From the NCBI RefSeq assembly GCF_003574965.1, contig NZ_CP032317.1, forward strand, positions 1-64,000: a DNA stretch of 64,000 bases, written 5' to 3'. Source of the stretch: Hymenobacter oligotrophus. GTDB taxonomy: Bacteria > Bacteroidota > Bacteroidia > Cytophagales > Hymenobacteraceae. The position numbers were made by a program, and so were the translations under genes. This document shows, piece after piece, positions 17,425 to 26,446 of the stretch (the first letter of the stretch is position 1; every line of letters starts with the position of its first letter). A model generated the notes under the pieces. It was not told the origin of the DNA. It made no database searches and saw nothing but the letters and a program-made list of their open reading frames with translations.

Positions 17425-18483
17425 ATGATTCGACCCGTACGCCGTTTCCTAGGTGCTCTGTTGGTGTTGCCCGCTTTGCTGCTGGGCAGCGAGGCGTACG
17501 CGCAAATAGGCGGGCAGCGGGCGTTTGCTTCCCTAGGTCTGCCACCTACGGCTTACCTAGCCGGGGTAGGCGGGGTGAGCGTATCGGGCCGCAACAACGA
17601 CCCCGGCATGCTCTACGGTAACCCGGCCCTGCTCAACAGCGACATGGACGGCCGCCTAGCCCTGAGCCACGGCGACTACCTGGCCGACATTAGGCAGAGC
17701 ACTGCCGCCTACGTGCGCAACACCGAGCGGCTTGGGCGCTGGGGCTTCGGGCTGTCGTACCTGAGCTACGGCGACTTTGAGATGTACGACCCGGCCGGCA
17801 CGCCCCTAGGCCAGTTTTCCGTCAACGATTACCACCTCAGCCTCACCAACGCCCACACCTTCGGCAACTTTACCATGGGTGCTACGGCGCGCTTGGCGGT
17901 AGCCGGCATTGCGGGCAACCATTCGGTGGCGGTGCTCACCGATGTGGGCAGCGTGTTTAAGCATCCCGAGCAGGACTTTACCGTTGGCTTAGCCGTGAAG
18001 AACCTAGGGTACCAGCTGAAACCTTTCGAGGGCAGCAGCCGCGAGCCAATGCCGTTTGATGTGCAGCTAGGCGCCAGCATCAAGCCCGAGCACATGCCCG
18101 TGCGCTTTACCATCACGGCGCACCACCTGTATCAGCTCGATATCGTTTACCTCGACACCTTGCAGCAACGCCGCCAGAGCCTCGATGGGCAGCAAGAAAC
18201 ACCCAAAAAGAGCCTAGGCGACAAAATTGCCCGGCACTTTGTGGTGGGTGGCGAGCTGATTTTGGGCAAAAGCCTGAACGTGCGCGTGGGCTACAACCAC
18301 TTGCGCCGCCGCGAGCTGCGCCTTGATAATGTCTCGGGCGGGGCAGGTTTCTCGTTTGGCGCGCTGCTGAAGCTTGGGGCCTACCAGTTCGAATACACGC
18401 GGGCTATTTACCACGTATCGGGCGGCACTAATTACCTCACGTTGTCGCGCAACGTGCACGAGTTGTTCGGCAAAAAGGAGTAG
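17425..18483 (+). CDS. porQ: Type IX secretion system protein PorQ
   Basis: PorQ is an outer-membrane beta-barrel of the type IX secretion attachment complex (with PorU, PorV, PorZ), which anchors secreted cargo. The 352-residue protein has a signal peptide (about 1-27, ending EAYAQ) followed by the hallmark start IGGQRAFASLGLPPTAYLAG, GNPALLNSDMDGRLALSHGDY, and beta-strands in a PorV/FadL-like arrangement. ATG 17425 was chosen because it starts the signal peptide; a -7-like TATCTTAG lies at 17412-17419. With the PorE-like gene it gives two T9SS components on either side of lon. Confidence 0.92.
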   Translation: MIRPVRRFLGALLVLPALLLGSEAYAQIGGQRAFASLGLPPTAYLAGVGGVSVSGRNNDPGMLYGNPALLNSDMDGRLALSHGDYLADIRQSTAAYVRNTERLGRWGFGLSYLSYGDFEMYDPAGTPLGQFSVNDYHLSLTNAHTFGNFTMGATARLAVAGIAGNHSVAVLTDVGSVFKHPEQDFTVGLAVKNLGYQLKPFEGSSREPMPFDVQLGASIKPEHMPVRFTITAHHLYQLDIVYLDTLQQRRQSLDGQQETPKKSLGDKIARHFVVGGELILGKSLNVRVGYNHLRRRELRLDNVSGGAGFSFGALLKLGAYQFEYTRAIYHVSGGTNYLTLSRNVHELFGKKE

Positions 18484-18495
18484 GACCGTTGCGCC

Positions 18496-18839
18496 AGCTG
18501 TCAATGCGAGCAAAGCGAAGCAATCGGTCCTGAGCTGAGCACAACCGCTCACCTAGCACTAAGCGAAATGTAGCGCGGACTTTGGCTACGCCGACCTTCG
18601 GTTGTAGTTCACGTCCCCGGATAGTAATTGCTGTTTCCGGACGTAGGGATGCCGCGCGTGTAGCGCGGACTTCAGTCCGCGTTTGCCAGAGCGAAGTGGG
18701 TGGAGCAAAACTCACGGTATCACCCGTTCACACCAACGCGGGCTAAAGCCCGCGCTACGTGGTTTTCGCTTGCTGCTGGCCGAACGGCCGTGCCACGCCC
18801 AGGACCGGTTGCTTCTTCCTTCGTCCTAGCAATGACAGC
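18496..18839. repeat. Inverted pair of CTGTCATTGCGAGG repeats enclosing REP-like sequences
   Basis: The 480-bp gap between porQ and hslU is almost entirely repeat. A left arm (18496-18566) and an inverted right arm (about 18762-18839) match the arms of the GIY-YIG unit at 12049-12492, including AATCGGTCCTG and the outer AGCACTAAGCGAAA. Between them lie REP-like segments from 18567 to 18760. There is no credible ORF inside, so it may be a deleted or nuclease-free version of that unit. Confidence 0.7.
18567..18760. repeat. REP/BIME-like cluster (two GTAGCGCGGACT heads and an inverted tail)
   Basis: TGTAGCGCGGACTT occurs at about 18569 and again at 18658. The second copy pairs with AAGCCCGCGCTAC ending near 18759. 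This is the same family as at 1578, 55458 and 62467, here nested inside the inverted CTGTCATTGCGAGG pair. Confidence 0.7.
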
Positions 18840-18963
18840 GGGGGACTTGCTCTGCCAGAACGGCACGCCTAGGTTTTCGCCACAGTTTTTGCAGCCTGGG
18901 CAACCCTTACCCCATTGCTCAGTATCTAATCAGCTGGCGCGCCCTAAGCGTGGCCCCTTGCTC

Positions 18964-20385
18964 ATGCTCGACTCTGCAACGTTTCTCACCCCGGCTCAAA
19001 TCGTAGCCGAACTCGATAAATACATTGTTGGCCAGCACGATGCCAAGCGCAACGTAGCCATTGCGCTGCGCAACCGCTGGCGCCGCCTGCACGCGCCGCA
19101 GGAGATGCAGCGCGAAATCGTGCCCAACAACATCCTAATGATTGGCTCGACGGGCGTCGGCAAAACCGAAATTGCCCGCCGCCTGGCTGCCATTGCCGAT
19201 GCGCCCTTTACTAAGGTAGAGGCCTCCAAATTCACGGAAGTAGGCTACGTAGGCCGCGACGTGGAAAGTATGGTGCGCGACTTAGCCGAACAGGCCGTGC
19301 ACCTGGTAAAGCAGCGTCGCAAGGAGGCCGTTAAAGCCCAAGCCGCCCAAGCCGTTGAGGATACCATCCTCGACGCGCTGATTCCGCCCATCCAAGGCAC
19401 CGGTGCCTCGGTGGTTAACAAGCCGGGCCTAGGTTTTGGCGGCATGGCCGCTTCCGACGATATGCCGCAAACCGATATGGAGCTGAACGAACGCACCCGC
19501 GAGCGGTTCCGCGAAAAGCTGCGCCGCGGCGAGCTGGAAGACCGCCGCATTGAGGTAAAAGTGCAGCAGGGGAGTGGCCCTGGCATTAGCACGCTGGGCG
19601 GGCAAGCCGGCCTCGACGAAGCCTCGCTGCAGGGCCTACAGGATATGCTCGGTTCGATGATGCCCAAGAAAACCCGCAAGCGCAAGGTTACCATTGCCGA
19701 GGCGCGCAAAATTTTGCTCGACGAAGAAGCGGCCAAGCTCATCGACATGGACGAGGTGAAAGACGAAGCCATTCGCATCACCGAAAACGCGGGCATCATT
19801 TTCATCGACGAAATTGACAAAGTAGCCAGCAGCAGTGGCAGTCAAAAAGGCGGCCCCGATGTAAGCCGCGAAGGTGTGCAGCGCGATTTACTGCCTATTG
19901 TGGAGGGCTCGGCCGTGAGCACCAAGTACGGCGTCGTCAACACCGACCACATTCTGTTCATCGCCGCCGGAGCGTTCCACGTCAGCAAGCCCTCCGACCT
20001 CATTCCGGAGCTGCAGGGCCGTTTTCCTATTCGCGTAGAACTTCAAAGCCTCACCAAGGACGACTTTTACCGCATCCTGAAAGACCCCAAAAATGCCCTC
20101 ACCAAGCAGTACGAAGCCCTGCTGAAAGCCGAGGAAGTGGAACTGACCTTTGAGGACGCCGCGCTGGAGCGGCTTGCCGAAATAGCCTTTGAGGTTAATA
20201 GCGAGGTAGAAAACATCGGTGCCCGCCGCCTGCATACCGTGATGAGTCGTTTGCTCAACGACATTCTGTTCGATGTGCCCGACCGCATCGGGGCCAATGC
20301 CCACATCCTCATCGACCGGGCTTTGGTAGACGAGCGCCTGCAGAACATGGTGAAGAACCGCGACCTGAGCCAGTACATTCTGTAA
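18964..20385 (+). CDS. hslU: ATP-dependent protease ATPase subunit HslU
   Basis: HslU (ClpY) is the AAA+ unfoldase that feeds substrates to the HslV peptidase. The 473-residue protein opens with LTPAQIVAELDKYIVGQHDA and has Walker A GSTGVGKT at 61-68, the pore motif GYVGRDVESMVRDL, an inserted I-domain (about 130-260) and Walker B FIDEID at 280-285; it ends LSQYIL, the conserved HslV-contacting tail. ATG 18964 was chosen; an open frame upstream to 18700 runs through repeat DNA and is not HslU-like. No hslV is in the window. Confidence 0.96.
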   Translation: MLDSATFLTPAQIVAELDKYIVGQHDAKRNVAIALRNRWRRLHAPQEMQREIVPNNILMIGSTGVGKTEIARRLAAIADAPFTKVEASKFTEVGYVGRDVESMVRDLAEQAVHLVKQRRKEAVKAQAAQAVEDTILDALIPPIQGTGASVVNKPGLGFGGMAASDDMPQTDMELNERTRERFREKLRRGELEDRRIEVKVQQGSGPGISTLGGQAGLDEASLQGLQDMLGSMMPKKTRKRKVTIAEARKILLDEEAAKLIDMDEVKDEAIRITENAGIIFIDEIDKVASSSGSQKGGPDVSREGVQRDLLPIVEGSAVSTKYGVVNTDHILFIAAGAFHVSKPSDLIPELQGRFPIRVELQSLTKDDFYRILKDPKNALTKQYEALLKAEEVELTFEDAALERLAEIAFEVNSEVENIGARRLHTVMSRLLNDILFDVPDRIGANAHILIDRALVDERLQNMVKNRDLSQYIL

Positions 20386-20408
20386 GGCGCCCTAGGTGCC
20401 GCAACCGT

Positions 20409-20440
20409 AAAAAGGGCAGCCGAAGGGTTGCCCTTTTTGC
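20409..20440 (+). terminator. Terminator of hslU
   Basis: AAAGGGCA (20411-20418) pairs with TGCCCTTT (20429-20436), flanked by A and T runs. Confidence 0.8.
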
Positions 20441-20478
20441 TTTCTTACGTAGTGATTGGCAAACCCTCCGTTCCATCT

Positions 20479-21210
20479 ATGCACTACTACATCATCACCG
20501 GTGCTAGCCGCGGCCTAGGTAAGGCTTTGGCTGAGCAGGCACTGGCCCGCCCCGATACCACCGTGCTAGGAGTGTCGCGGCACGCTACCATCGAACACCC
20601 GCGCTACCACCATCAACCACTTGACTTTTCGGATGTGGTAGCCGTGGAAAACAACCTCCACAAAGTATTCATGACGCGGCCCGATGCCAGCAGCATCACC
20701 CTCATCAACAACGCGGCCGTGGTGGGCGAAATCGGCTACCTGGGCGAGCACCAAAACGAGCACTTCGCGTTTGTGTTCGACGTGAACGTGATTGTGCCGG
20801 CCATGCTTATGAACACCTTCCTGAGTGCCTACGGCAACCTAGGGTGCCCGCGCACGGTGCTCAACATTAGCAGCGGTGCCGCCCAGCGTCCGGTCGATGG
20901 CTGGGGAGCGTACTGCGCTTCCAAGGCGGCCCTGGATATGCTTAGCCAGGTGGCCCAGCACGAGCAGGAGCTACGCGGCTCGGGTGTGCGCATCCGCAGC
21001 CTGGCGCCGGGCATTGTGGATACTGAAATGCAGGAGCAAATCCGCAGCTCCGATGAGCGGCAGTTCAGCCAGGTAGCGCGCTTCGAGGCCTACCACCGCG
21101 AGGGCCACTTAGCCCAACCGCAAGAGGTAGCCCAACGCATCATGCGCTGGATTACGCAACCTACCCCCGCGCAAGAGCCCGTAGTGCTGCGCATCGACAC
21201 CTTGCCCTAG
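20479..21210 (+). CDS. Short-chain dehydrogenase/reductase (SDR)
   Basis: The 243-residue protein is a classical SDR: TGASRGLG at 7-14 binds the dinucleotide, NNAA follows, and the active site is Ser131/132, Tyr145 and Lys149 (YCASK). The LAPGIVDTEMQ stretch is also standard. It resembles sepiapterin-reductase-like SDRs, but the substrate cannot be deduced. ATG 20479 was chosen; the frame upstream overlaps the hslU terminator. It is monocistronic, and its TAG stop lies inside a CCTAGG. Confidence 0.88.
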   Translation: MHYYIITGASRGLGKALAEQALARPDTTVLGVSRHATIEHPRYHHQPLDFSDVVAVENNLHKVFMTRPDASSITLINNAAVVGEIGYLGEHQNEHFAFVFDVNVIVPAMLMNTFLSAYGNLGCPRTVLNISSGAAQRPVDGWGAYCASKAALDMLSQVAQHEQELRGSGVRIRSLAPGIVDTEMQEQIRSSDERQFSQVARFEAYHREGHLAQPQEVAQRIMRWITQPTPAQEPVVLRIDTLP

Positions 21211-21333
21211 GTTGGGACGAAGTATTTAGTATTGGGCAGTCGGGATCAAGCTAATCAGTACCAGCGAAGCATCTTCCAGCCAACGGCGCGGCCGCATTAC
21301 TTACCCAATATTCATTCAAGAACTCACGACAAA

Positions 21334-21368
21334 CAAAAAGCCCCGACCAAATGGCCGGGGCTTTTTGT
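21334..21368. terminator. Bidirectional terminator between the SDR and the first susD
   Basis: ACAAAAAGCCCCG pairs with CGGGGCTTTTTGT around a short loop with a further partial stem; A and T runs lie on both sides. Confidence 0.88.
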
Positions 21369-21384
21369 GTAAAAGAGGCTGAGC

Positions 21385-22779
21385 TTAGTAGCCAGGGTTC
21401 TGCTCTACTACGCCAGGCGAGGTTTGCAGTTCGCGCTGAGGAATGGGCCACAGGTGGCGGAAGGTTTGCGTAACGTCGGCACGAGCAGCCTGTACCGTGT
21501 TGGTACGACGCAGGTCGAACCAACGGTGACCTTCCTGAGCCAGCTCGATACGGCGCTCCTGCAGGATAGCAGCAATCAGCTGATCCTTCGTGAGGGTGGT
21601 AGCGCGCGGGGTGAGGCCAGCGCGGCTACGTACCGTGTTCAGGATGCCCAGAGCGGGTACTAGGTCGCCGTTCTGCGCCAAAGCCTCGGCGCGGGTCAGC
21701 AGCACCTCGGCATGACGAACCAGGATAGCGTTGTCGTCGCCGGCCGCTACGCGGAAGTACTTACGGGTAGTGCCCGTGGGGTACACCGGAGTAGCATTGG
21801 CAGCCGTAACCGCGTTCACGGGCAGGCGGGTGTCGCCTGATTCGTGCGCAGCGGGTAAAGCCGTAGCGGGGTCAACCTCGTTGCGGCCGCCGTTGGCCGA
21901 CGGGAACCAGAAGAAAGCCAGCGAGTTCGAGTCAACGTTGTCGAAGGGCAGCTCCCAAATTGACTCAGCCGAGTTTTTCTGGGTGAAGATGTTGGCGTAT
22001 ACCGGCTCTAGGCTGAAACCCGTAATCTGCGCCGTGTAGTTAATTACGGCATCGTAGTTACGGTTGCGCAGCTCAAAGCGCGAACGCAGCGCCAGCGCAC
22101 CGGCCTTGGTGATGCGTGCCTTGTTCGAGCCGCCTAGGTTCGCGATGGCGAAATCCAGGTCGGAACGGATAAGCGCGTTCACCTCAGCCTCCGAAGCGCG
22201 AGCAATTGGCGCAATCTCCGAGCCAGTGATGTTGGTGGTTGGCACCACGCGCAGCGGCACACCCAGGCCACCAGCGTAGCCGTAGCCTTGCGGCGAACCG
22301 CCCCAGTAACCGATCAGGTTCATGTAGTGAAACGCGCGCAGGGCACGGGCTTCAGCAATAGCCTGGTTTTTGTTAAAGGCCGGGTCGTTCAGCTTTTCGG
22401 CTTGCTGAATGATAAAGTTAGCGCGGTTGATGCCACCGTAGATCGAGTTCCACATGCTGGTTACCTCGACGTTGTCCGGCAGAATCTGGTTCTGGGCAAT
22501 CTGGGCAAACGATGGGAAGGTACCCGTGTGGCGGGCGTTGTCGGCGCCTAGGTCGGCAAACAACTGGTAGCGCAGGCCCCAGTAGTTGACGCTCTGCAAT
22601 ACGTCGTATGCACCCAGCAAACCGGCCTCAATGTCCTGGCGGGTTTCCAGGCCAGCTTCGGCGTCAAGGCTGGCCCGCGGCTCAACCTGCAGCGCGTCCT
22701 CGCAAGACGAAGTGCCAAAGCCTAGCGTCAGCAGGAAAGCTGCTGCCGTAGTGAATCGGCGAATGGAAGAGAAATTCAT
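21385..22779 (-). CDS. SusD/RagB-family nutrient-binding lipoprotein (pair 1)
   Basis: SusD proteins are surface lipoproteins that lid a SusC channel and capture glycans or peptides. The 464-residue protein has a lipoprotein signal peptide (FLLTLGFGTSSC, Cys26), the helical TPR-like core (IAEARALRAFHYMNLIGYWGG), and the C-terminal ILQERRIELAQEGHRWFDLRR segment seen in nearly all SusD proteins; it ends EQNPGY. It follows its susC by 21 nt on the minus strand. The ligand is unknown. It is more like pairs 2 and 3 than pair 4. Confidence 0.94.
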   Translation of the reverse strand: MNFSSIRRFTTAAAFLLTLGFGTSSCEDALQVEPRASLDAEAGLETRQDIEAGLLGAYDVLQSVNYWGLRYQLFADLGADNARHTGTFPSFAQIAQNQILPDNVEVTSMWNSIYGGINRANFIIQQAEKLNDPAFNKNQAIAEARALRAFHYMNLIGYWGGSPQGYGYAGGLGVPLRVVPTTNITGSEIAPIARASEAEVNALIRSDLDFAIANLGGSNKARITKAGALALRSRFELRNRNYDAVINYTAQITGFSLEPVYANIFTQKNSAESIWELPFDNVDSNSLAFFWFPSANGGRNEVDPATALPAAHESGDTRLPVNAVTAANATPVYPTGTTRKYFRVAAGDDNAILVRHAEVLLTRAEALAQNGDLVPALGILNTVRSRAGLTPRATTLTKDQLIAAILQERRIELAQEGHRWFDLRRTNTVQAARADVTQTFRHLWPIPQRELQTSPGVVEQNPGY

Positions 22780-22800
22780 TTCTACAGTCGAGTTAATTTA

Positions 22801-25800
22801 TTAGAAACCGAGGGAGATGCCGCCCGTGATGGTGCGGGCTTGCGGGTACACCAGGAAGTCGGTACCCAGCGACGTGTTCGAGCCGCTGAAGGTGTTTACT
22901 TCCGGGTCGAGGCCCGAGTAGTTCGTCAGCGTAATGAGGTTCTGAGCCTGCACGTACACACGGGCAGTGTTCAGTTTCACGCGGCCGATCAACGACTTGG
23001 GCAGGGTGTAACCCAGGGTTACTTGCTTCAGACGAGCGTACGAACCATCCTCGATAAAGCGGTCAGACACGCGGCGGTTGTTGTTGGGGTCGCCGTATAC
23101 TGCGCGCGGAATATCGGTGTTCGTGTTGGTCGGAGTCCAGCGGTTCAGCACTGCTTTGTCCTGGCCGAACACGCCGTTCATGCCCTGTGCAAACGAAATG
23201 TTGTTATTGTAAATTTCGTTCCCTACGCTGTACTGAACAAAGGCCGTGAAATCAAAGCCCTTGAAGCGGATTGTGTTGGTCAAGCCGCCGTAGAAGTCCG
23301 GCTGAGCGTTACCAATAATCTCCTGGTCGTCGCCAGTGATGCGGCCGTCGCCGTTGATGTCGCGGAACTTGATGTCGCCGGGGCGGGTAAGCGTCGACTG
23401 GTAAGTTGCAGTCGTGCCAAACTTGGCCTTAGCAGCAGCATCCAGCTCGTTGATTTCCTCCTGGTTTTGGAAGATTTTCTCGACGCGGTAGCCACGGAAA
23501 GCGCCTAGGGGCTGGCCTTCAGCTACCCAGCTAGCAAAGCCAGCCGCGAAGGGCGTGCCGTCTACCAGCTTGGTTACCTTGTTACGGTTGAAGGCAATGT
23601 TGAAGTTGGTCGTCCATTCAAACGAGCCTTCCGATTCGCCACGCAGGTTTACGGTGGTCAGAGCCAGTTCAAGACCTTTGTTCTCGATGCTGCCCACGTT
23701 GGCCAGGTACGAGAGGAAGCCCGTGTTGCCGGGCAGCAAGCGGCTCAGCAGCAGGTCGCGGGTATCGCGCTGGTAAGCATCAGCTGCCAATACAACGCGG
23801 TTGTTGAACAAGCCCAGGTCCAAGCCAATGTTGGTTTGGTTGGTGCGTTCCCACTTCAAATCGGGGTTGGCAAGCTGCGACAGCGCCAAGCCACCAATTT
23901 GCTGGAAGTTGGCACCCGTGCCGATCAGGCCGCGCGAAGCGAAGTTAGCAATTTCCTGGTTACCCGTTTGGCCGTAGCTAGCACGGAGTTTCAGGTCGCT
24001 CACAGCAGTTACGCCTTTCAGGAAGCCTTCTTCCGAGATACGCCAGCCCACCGAAGCAGCCGGGAAGTAACCAAAGCGGTTGTTGGCACCGAAGCGCGAC
24101 GAACCGTCGCGACGAACGCTGGCCGATACCAGGTACTTGTCGCGGAACGAGTAGTTAGCGCGGCCTAGCAGACCGAAAATACGCCACTCGGTTTCGCTCG
24201 ACGAAGCAGCCGTTTTCTGGGCACCTGCCGACAGCTGCTTTACATCGTTGCCAGGGAAGCCCGTGGCCGAAGCAAATACCTCGTTAAATACGCTTTGCTG
24301 GTATTCGGCTACCAACTGCGCACCTAACGAGTGCGACTCGCCGATAGTTTTGTTGTAGCTCAGGGCGCTGGTGTGGTTCCAGTTCAAATCCTGGCGGTAC
24401 GACGACGTAGCCGAGCCGTTCGAGCCAGCACCGGTGTTGGTGGTGGTGGGGAAGAACGTGTCGTCTTTGAACGTGAGGTAGTCCAGGCCAAACGTAGCGC
24501 GGTACTTCAGGCCCTTCAGGATGTCGAACTCGGTGTACTGCGAACCGATGATACGGGCGCTAACACCTTTGATGGTGGGCTCGAGAGCTGCAGCCAGCGG
24601 GTTTTCGGTAGAAGCACCGGGGTCTTTGGCATAGGTGCCATTGGCGCGGTACTTCGGAATGTCGCTTGCTACCAGAACGGCGGTGCTAAGCACACCGTTG
24701 ATGTTGTTGTCGTTCTGGATACGGTTGTTTACCGAGCGGTTCAAACCAACGTTCAAACCCATCCGAACACGGTCGCTGATGCTGTTTTCGAGGCTTACGC
24801 GGGCGCTAGCACGCTTAAAGCCCGAGCCCAGAATCGTACCTACGTTGTCGAAGTAGCCAGCACCTACACGGAAGCGCGTACGGTCGTTACCACCCGAGAA
24901 CGTAAGCTCGTAGTTGGTGATGGGAGCAGTGCGCGAAATCTCCTTGCCCCAGTTGGTGTTAGGAGCAGAATCGGGGTTCTGGAACTGCGCCAGGTCGCGA
25001 ATACCGTCGCCGTTGTCAACGGTGATAAGCTGACCAGCTGCTACGCCTGCACCAGCGTCGCTGAACAGGTATGCGGCGAGGTCGGCGTACGAACGCCAAG
25101 GAGTAGCGCTGAGGTTAGAGGCAACAATTTGCCCGGCAGCGTTACGTGGGTAACGGTTTTCTACTTGCTCCAGGAACAAGCGCACCTGATCGGGGCCGCT
25201 GATGTTCTCGGGCATCTTCCACATGGTTTGGGCACCACGGTAGTAGTCCAGCGTAATGTTGGTTTTGCCAGCCTTACCACGCTTGGTAGTGATAAGCACT
25301 ACGCCGTTCGAAGCACGCGAACCGTAGATAGCAGCCGACGAAGCATCTTTCAGTACCTCAATCGACTCGATGTCGTTGGGGTTGATGTCCGACAGCGAGT
25401 TGGTGAGCTGACCACCTGCACCGATGTTGGTGTAGCTACCCGTGTTGATGGGCAAGCCGTCTACTACGTACAGCGGTTCGTTGCTGGCGTTCAGCGAGGC
25501 AGCACCACGTACGCGCACCGAAATGCCCGAACCCGGAGTACCCGAGCTTTGAGTTACCTGCACACCGGCCGCACGGCCCTGCAGCGCTTGGTCAACACCA
25601 GCAATGGGTTGGTTTTTGAACTCCGACGCCTTTACAGCGGCAATAGAGCCAGTTACTTCGCGGCGTTCCTGCGCGTTACCGAAACCGGTAACAATAACTT
25701 CGGTCAGCTGCTTCGAATCGGTAGCCAGGCCAATGTTGATCTGGGTATCGGTACCAATTGCGCGCTCTACTTTGATGTAGCCAAGTGAGCTAATCTCGAG

Positions 25801-26010
25801 AGTGCCGCCGTCGCCCGGAACACCTAGGGTAAAGGTGCCGTCCGAGTTCGTTGATACACCTGTGGTAGTGCCTTTCAGCAACACCGTTGCACCGGGAAGA
25901 CCTTCGCCGGTAGCACGGTCGGTTACCCGACCAGAGATCTGGCGGGTTTGAGCATCCACATGGTGAGCCAGGGCTACCAATGGTACTAAACCCAGTAAAA
26001 ATTTGTTCAT
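22801..26010 (-). CDS. SusC/RagA-family TonB-linked outer-membrane protein (pair 1)
   Basis: SusC proteins are TonB-dependent outer-membrane importers. The 1069-residue protein has a signal peptide (about 1-20), a CarboxypepD_reg-like domain (about 24-105, SGRVTDRATGEGLPGATVLL), the plug domain (about 115-230, VDGLPI, INPNDIESIEVLKDASSAA, IYGSRASNGVVLITTKRG), and a 22-strand barrel ending in Phe (GISLGF). No STN domain is present, so it is not expected to signal to an anti-sigma factor. A TTCACTCAC motif lies 10 nt before the ATG. Confidence 0.96.
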   Translation of the reverse strand: MNKFLLGLVPLVALAHHVDAQTRQISGRVTDRATGEGLPGATVLLKGTTTGVSTNSDGTFTLGVPGDGGTLEISSLGYIKVERAIGTDTQINIGLATDSKQLTEVIVTGFGNAQERREVTGSIAAVKASEFKNQPIAGVDQALQGRAAGVQVTQSSGTPGSGISVRVRGAASLNASNEPLYVVDGLPINTGSYTNIGAGGQLTNSLSDINPNDIESIEVLKDASSAAIYGSRASNGVVLITTKRGKAGKTNITLDYYRGAQTMWKMPENISGPDQVRLFLEQVENRYPRNAAGQIVASNLSATPWRSYADLAAYLFSDAGAGVAAGQLITVDNGDGIRDLAQFQNPDSAPNTNWGKEISRTAPITNYELTFSGGNDRTRFRVGAGYFDNVGTILGSGFKRASARVSLENSISDRVRMGLNVGLNRSVNNRIQNDNNINGVLSTAVLVASDIPKYRANGTYAKDPGASTENPLAAALEPTIKGVSARIIGSQYTEFDILKGLKYRATFGLDYLTFKDDTFFPTTTNTGAGSNGSATSSYRQDLNWNHTSALSYNKTIGESHSLGAQLVAEYQQSVFNEVFASATGFPGNDVKQLSAGAQKTAASSSETEWRIFGLLGRANYSFRDKYLVSASVRRDGSSRFGANNRFGYFPAASVGWRISEEGFLKGVTAVSDLKLRASYGQTGNQEIANFASRGLIGTGANFQQIGGLALSQLANPDLKWERTNQTNIGLDLGLFNNRVVLAADAYQRDTRDLLLSRLLPGNTGFLSYLANVGSIENKGLELALTTVNLRGESEGSFEWTTNFNIAFNRNKVTKLVDGTPFAAGFASWVAEGQPLGAFRGYRVEKIFQNQEEINELDAAAKAKFGTTATYQSTLTRPGDIKFRDINGDGRITGDDQEIIGNAQPDFYGGLTNTIRFKGFDFTAFVQYSVGNEIYNNNISFAQGMNGVFGQDKAVLNRWTPTNTNTDIPRAVYGDPNNNRRVSDRFIEDGSYARLKQVTLGYTLPKSLIGRVKLNTARVYVQAQNLITLTNYSGLDPEVNTFSGSNTSLGTDFLVYPQARTITGGISLGF

Positions 26011-26372
26011 GCGGTTAGAAGTGAGTGAAGTGACAACCGATTTCCAATTTATGCAGGTAAAAGGATTTTACCTAGCAACTGACAATGCTAAAAAAACTTG
26101 ATTCGGAAAATTTGGCAAGGGTGCGCCCATTTTTTACCAATCTGGCAATTGGGGTCTCGTCCGCCTAGCCATTACCAACACAATGCTCTCTGCCTAGGTT
26201 ACCTTCCGAAACTTGCCCATAAGAATAGCAGTTATTCAGCCGACAAGCAACCAAACTTTTTCTTTTTTTAAGATCAGAGGCAAATTATTGTACGTACATG
26301 TAACAATACCAAGTTGTAGCTTGTACAAAATTTAAATATTGCACTATTTTGATTGCAGCTTGTTCAGTACGT
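26011..26372. other. AT-rich intergenic region upstream of susC pair 1
   Basis: This 362-bp gap between two minus-strand susCD pairs is distinctly AT-rich compared with the genes and holds the susC-1 leader (TTCACTCAC at 26029-26021, minus strand) and presumably its promoter. I see no ORF and no clear operator. Confidence 0.6.
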
Positions 26373-26444
26373 CATAGCCATCTGCTTAAAACGAAAGCCC
26401 CGCCTGAACTCAGGCGGGGCTTTCGTTTTAAGCAGATGGCTATG
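26373..26444. terminator. Near-perfect 72-bp palindrome (35-bp stem) after susD pair 2
   Basis: The arms 26373-26407 and 26410-26444 are perfect reverse complements around a 2-nt centre. The inner part has GAAAGCCCCGCCTGA/TCAGGCGGGGCTTTC flanked by AAAAC/GTTTT, a normal terminator; the outer 16 bp per arm extend it beyond any other terminator here. The right arm ends 2 nt after the stop of the minus-strand susD. Confidence 0.85.
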
Positions 26445-26446
26445 TA

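Noticed and set aside
18700-18963. 88-codon N-terminal extension of hslU
   Set aside because: It is translated repeat DNA (REP and CTGTCATTGCGAGG arm). HslU homology begins at ATG 18964.
24331-25788. 485-codon open frame antisense to susC pair 1
   Set aside because: It shadows a clearly conserved SusC; the protein is V/R/T-rich without a recognisable fold.
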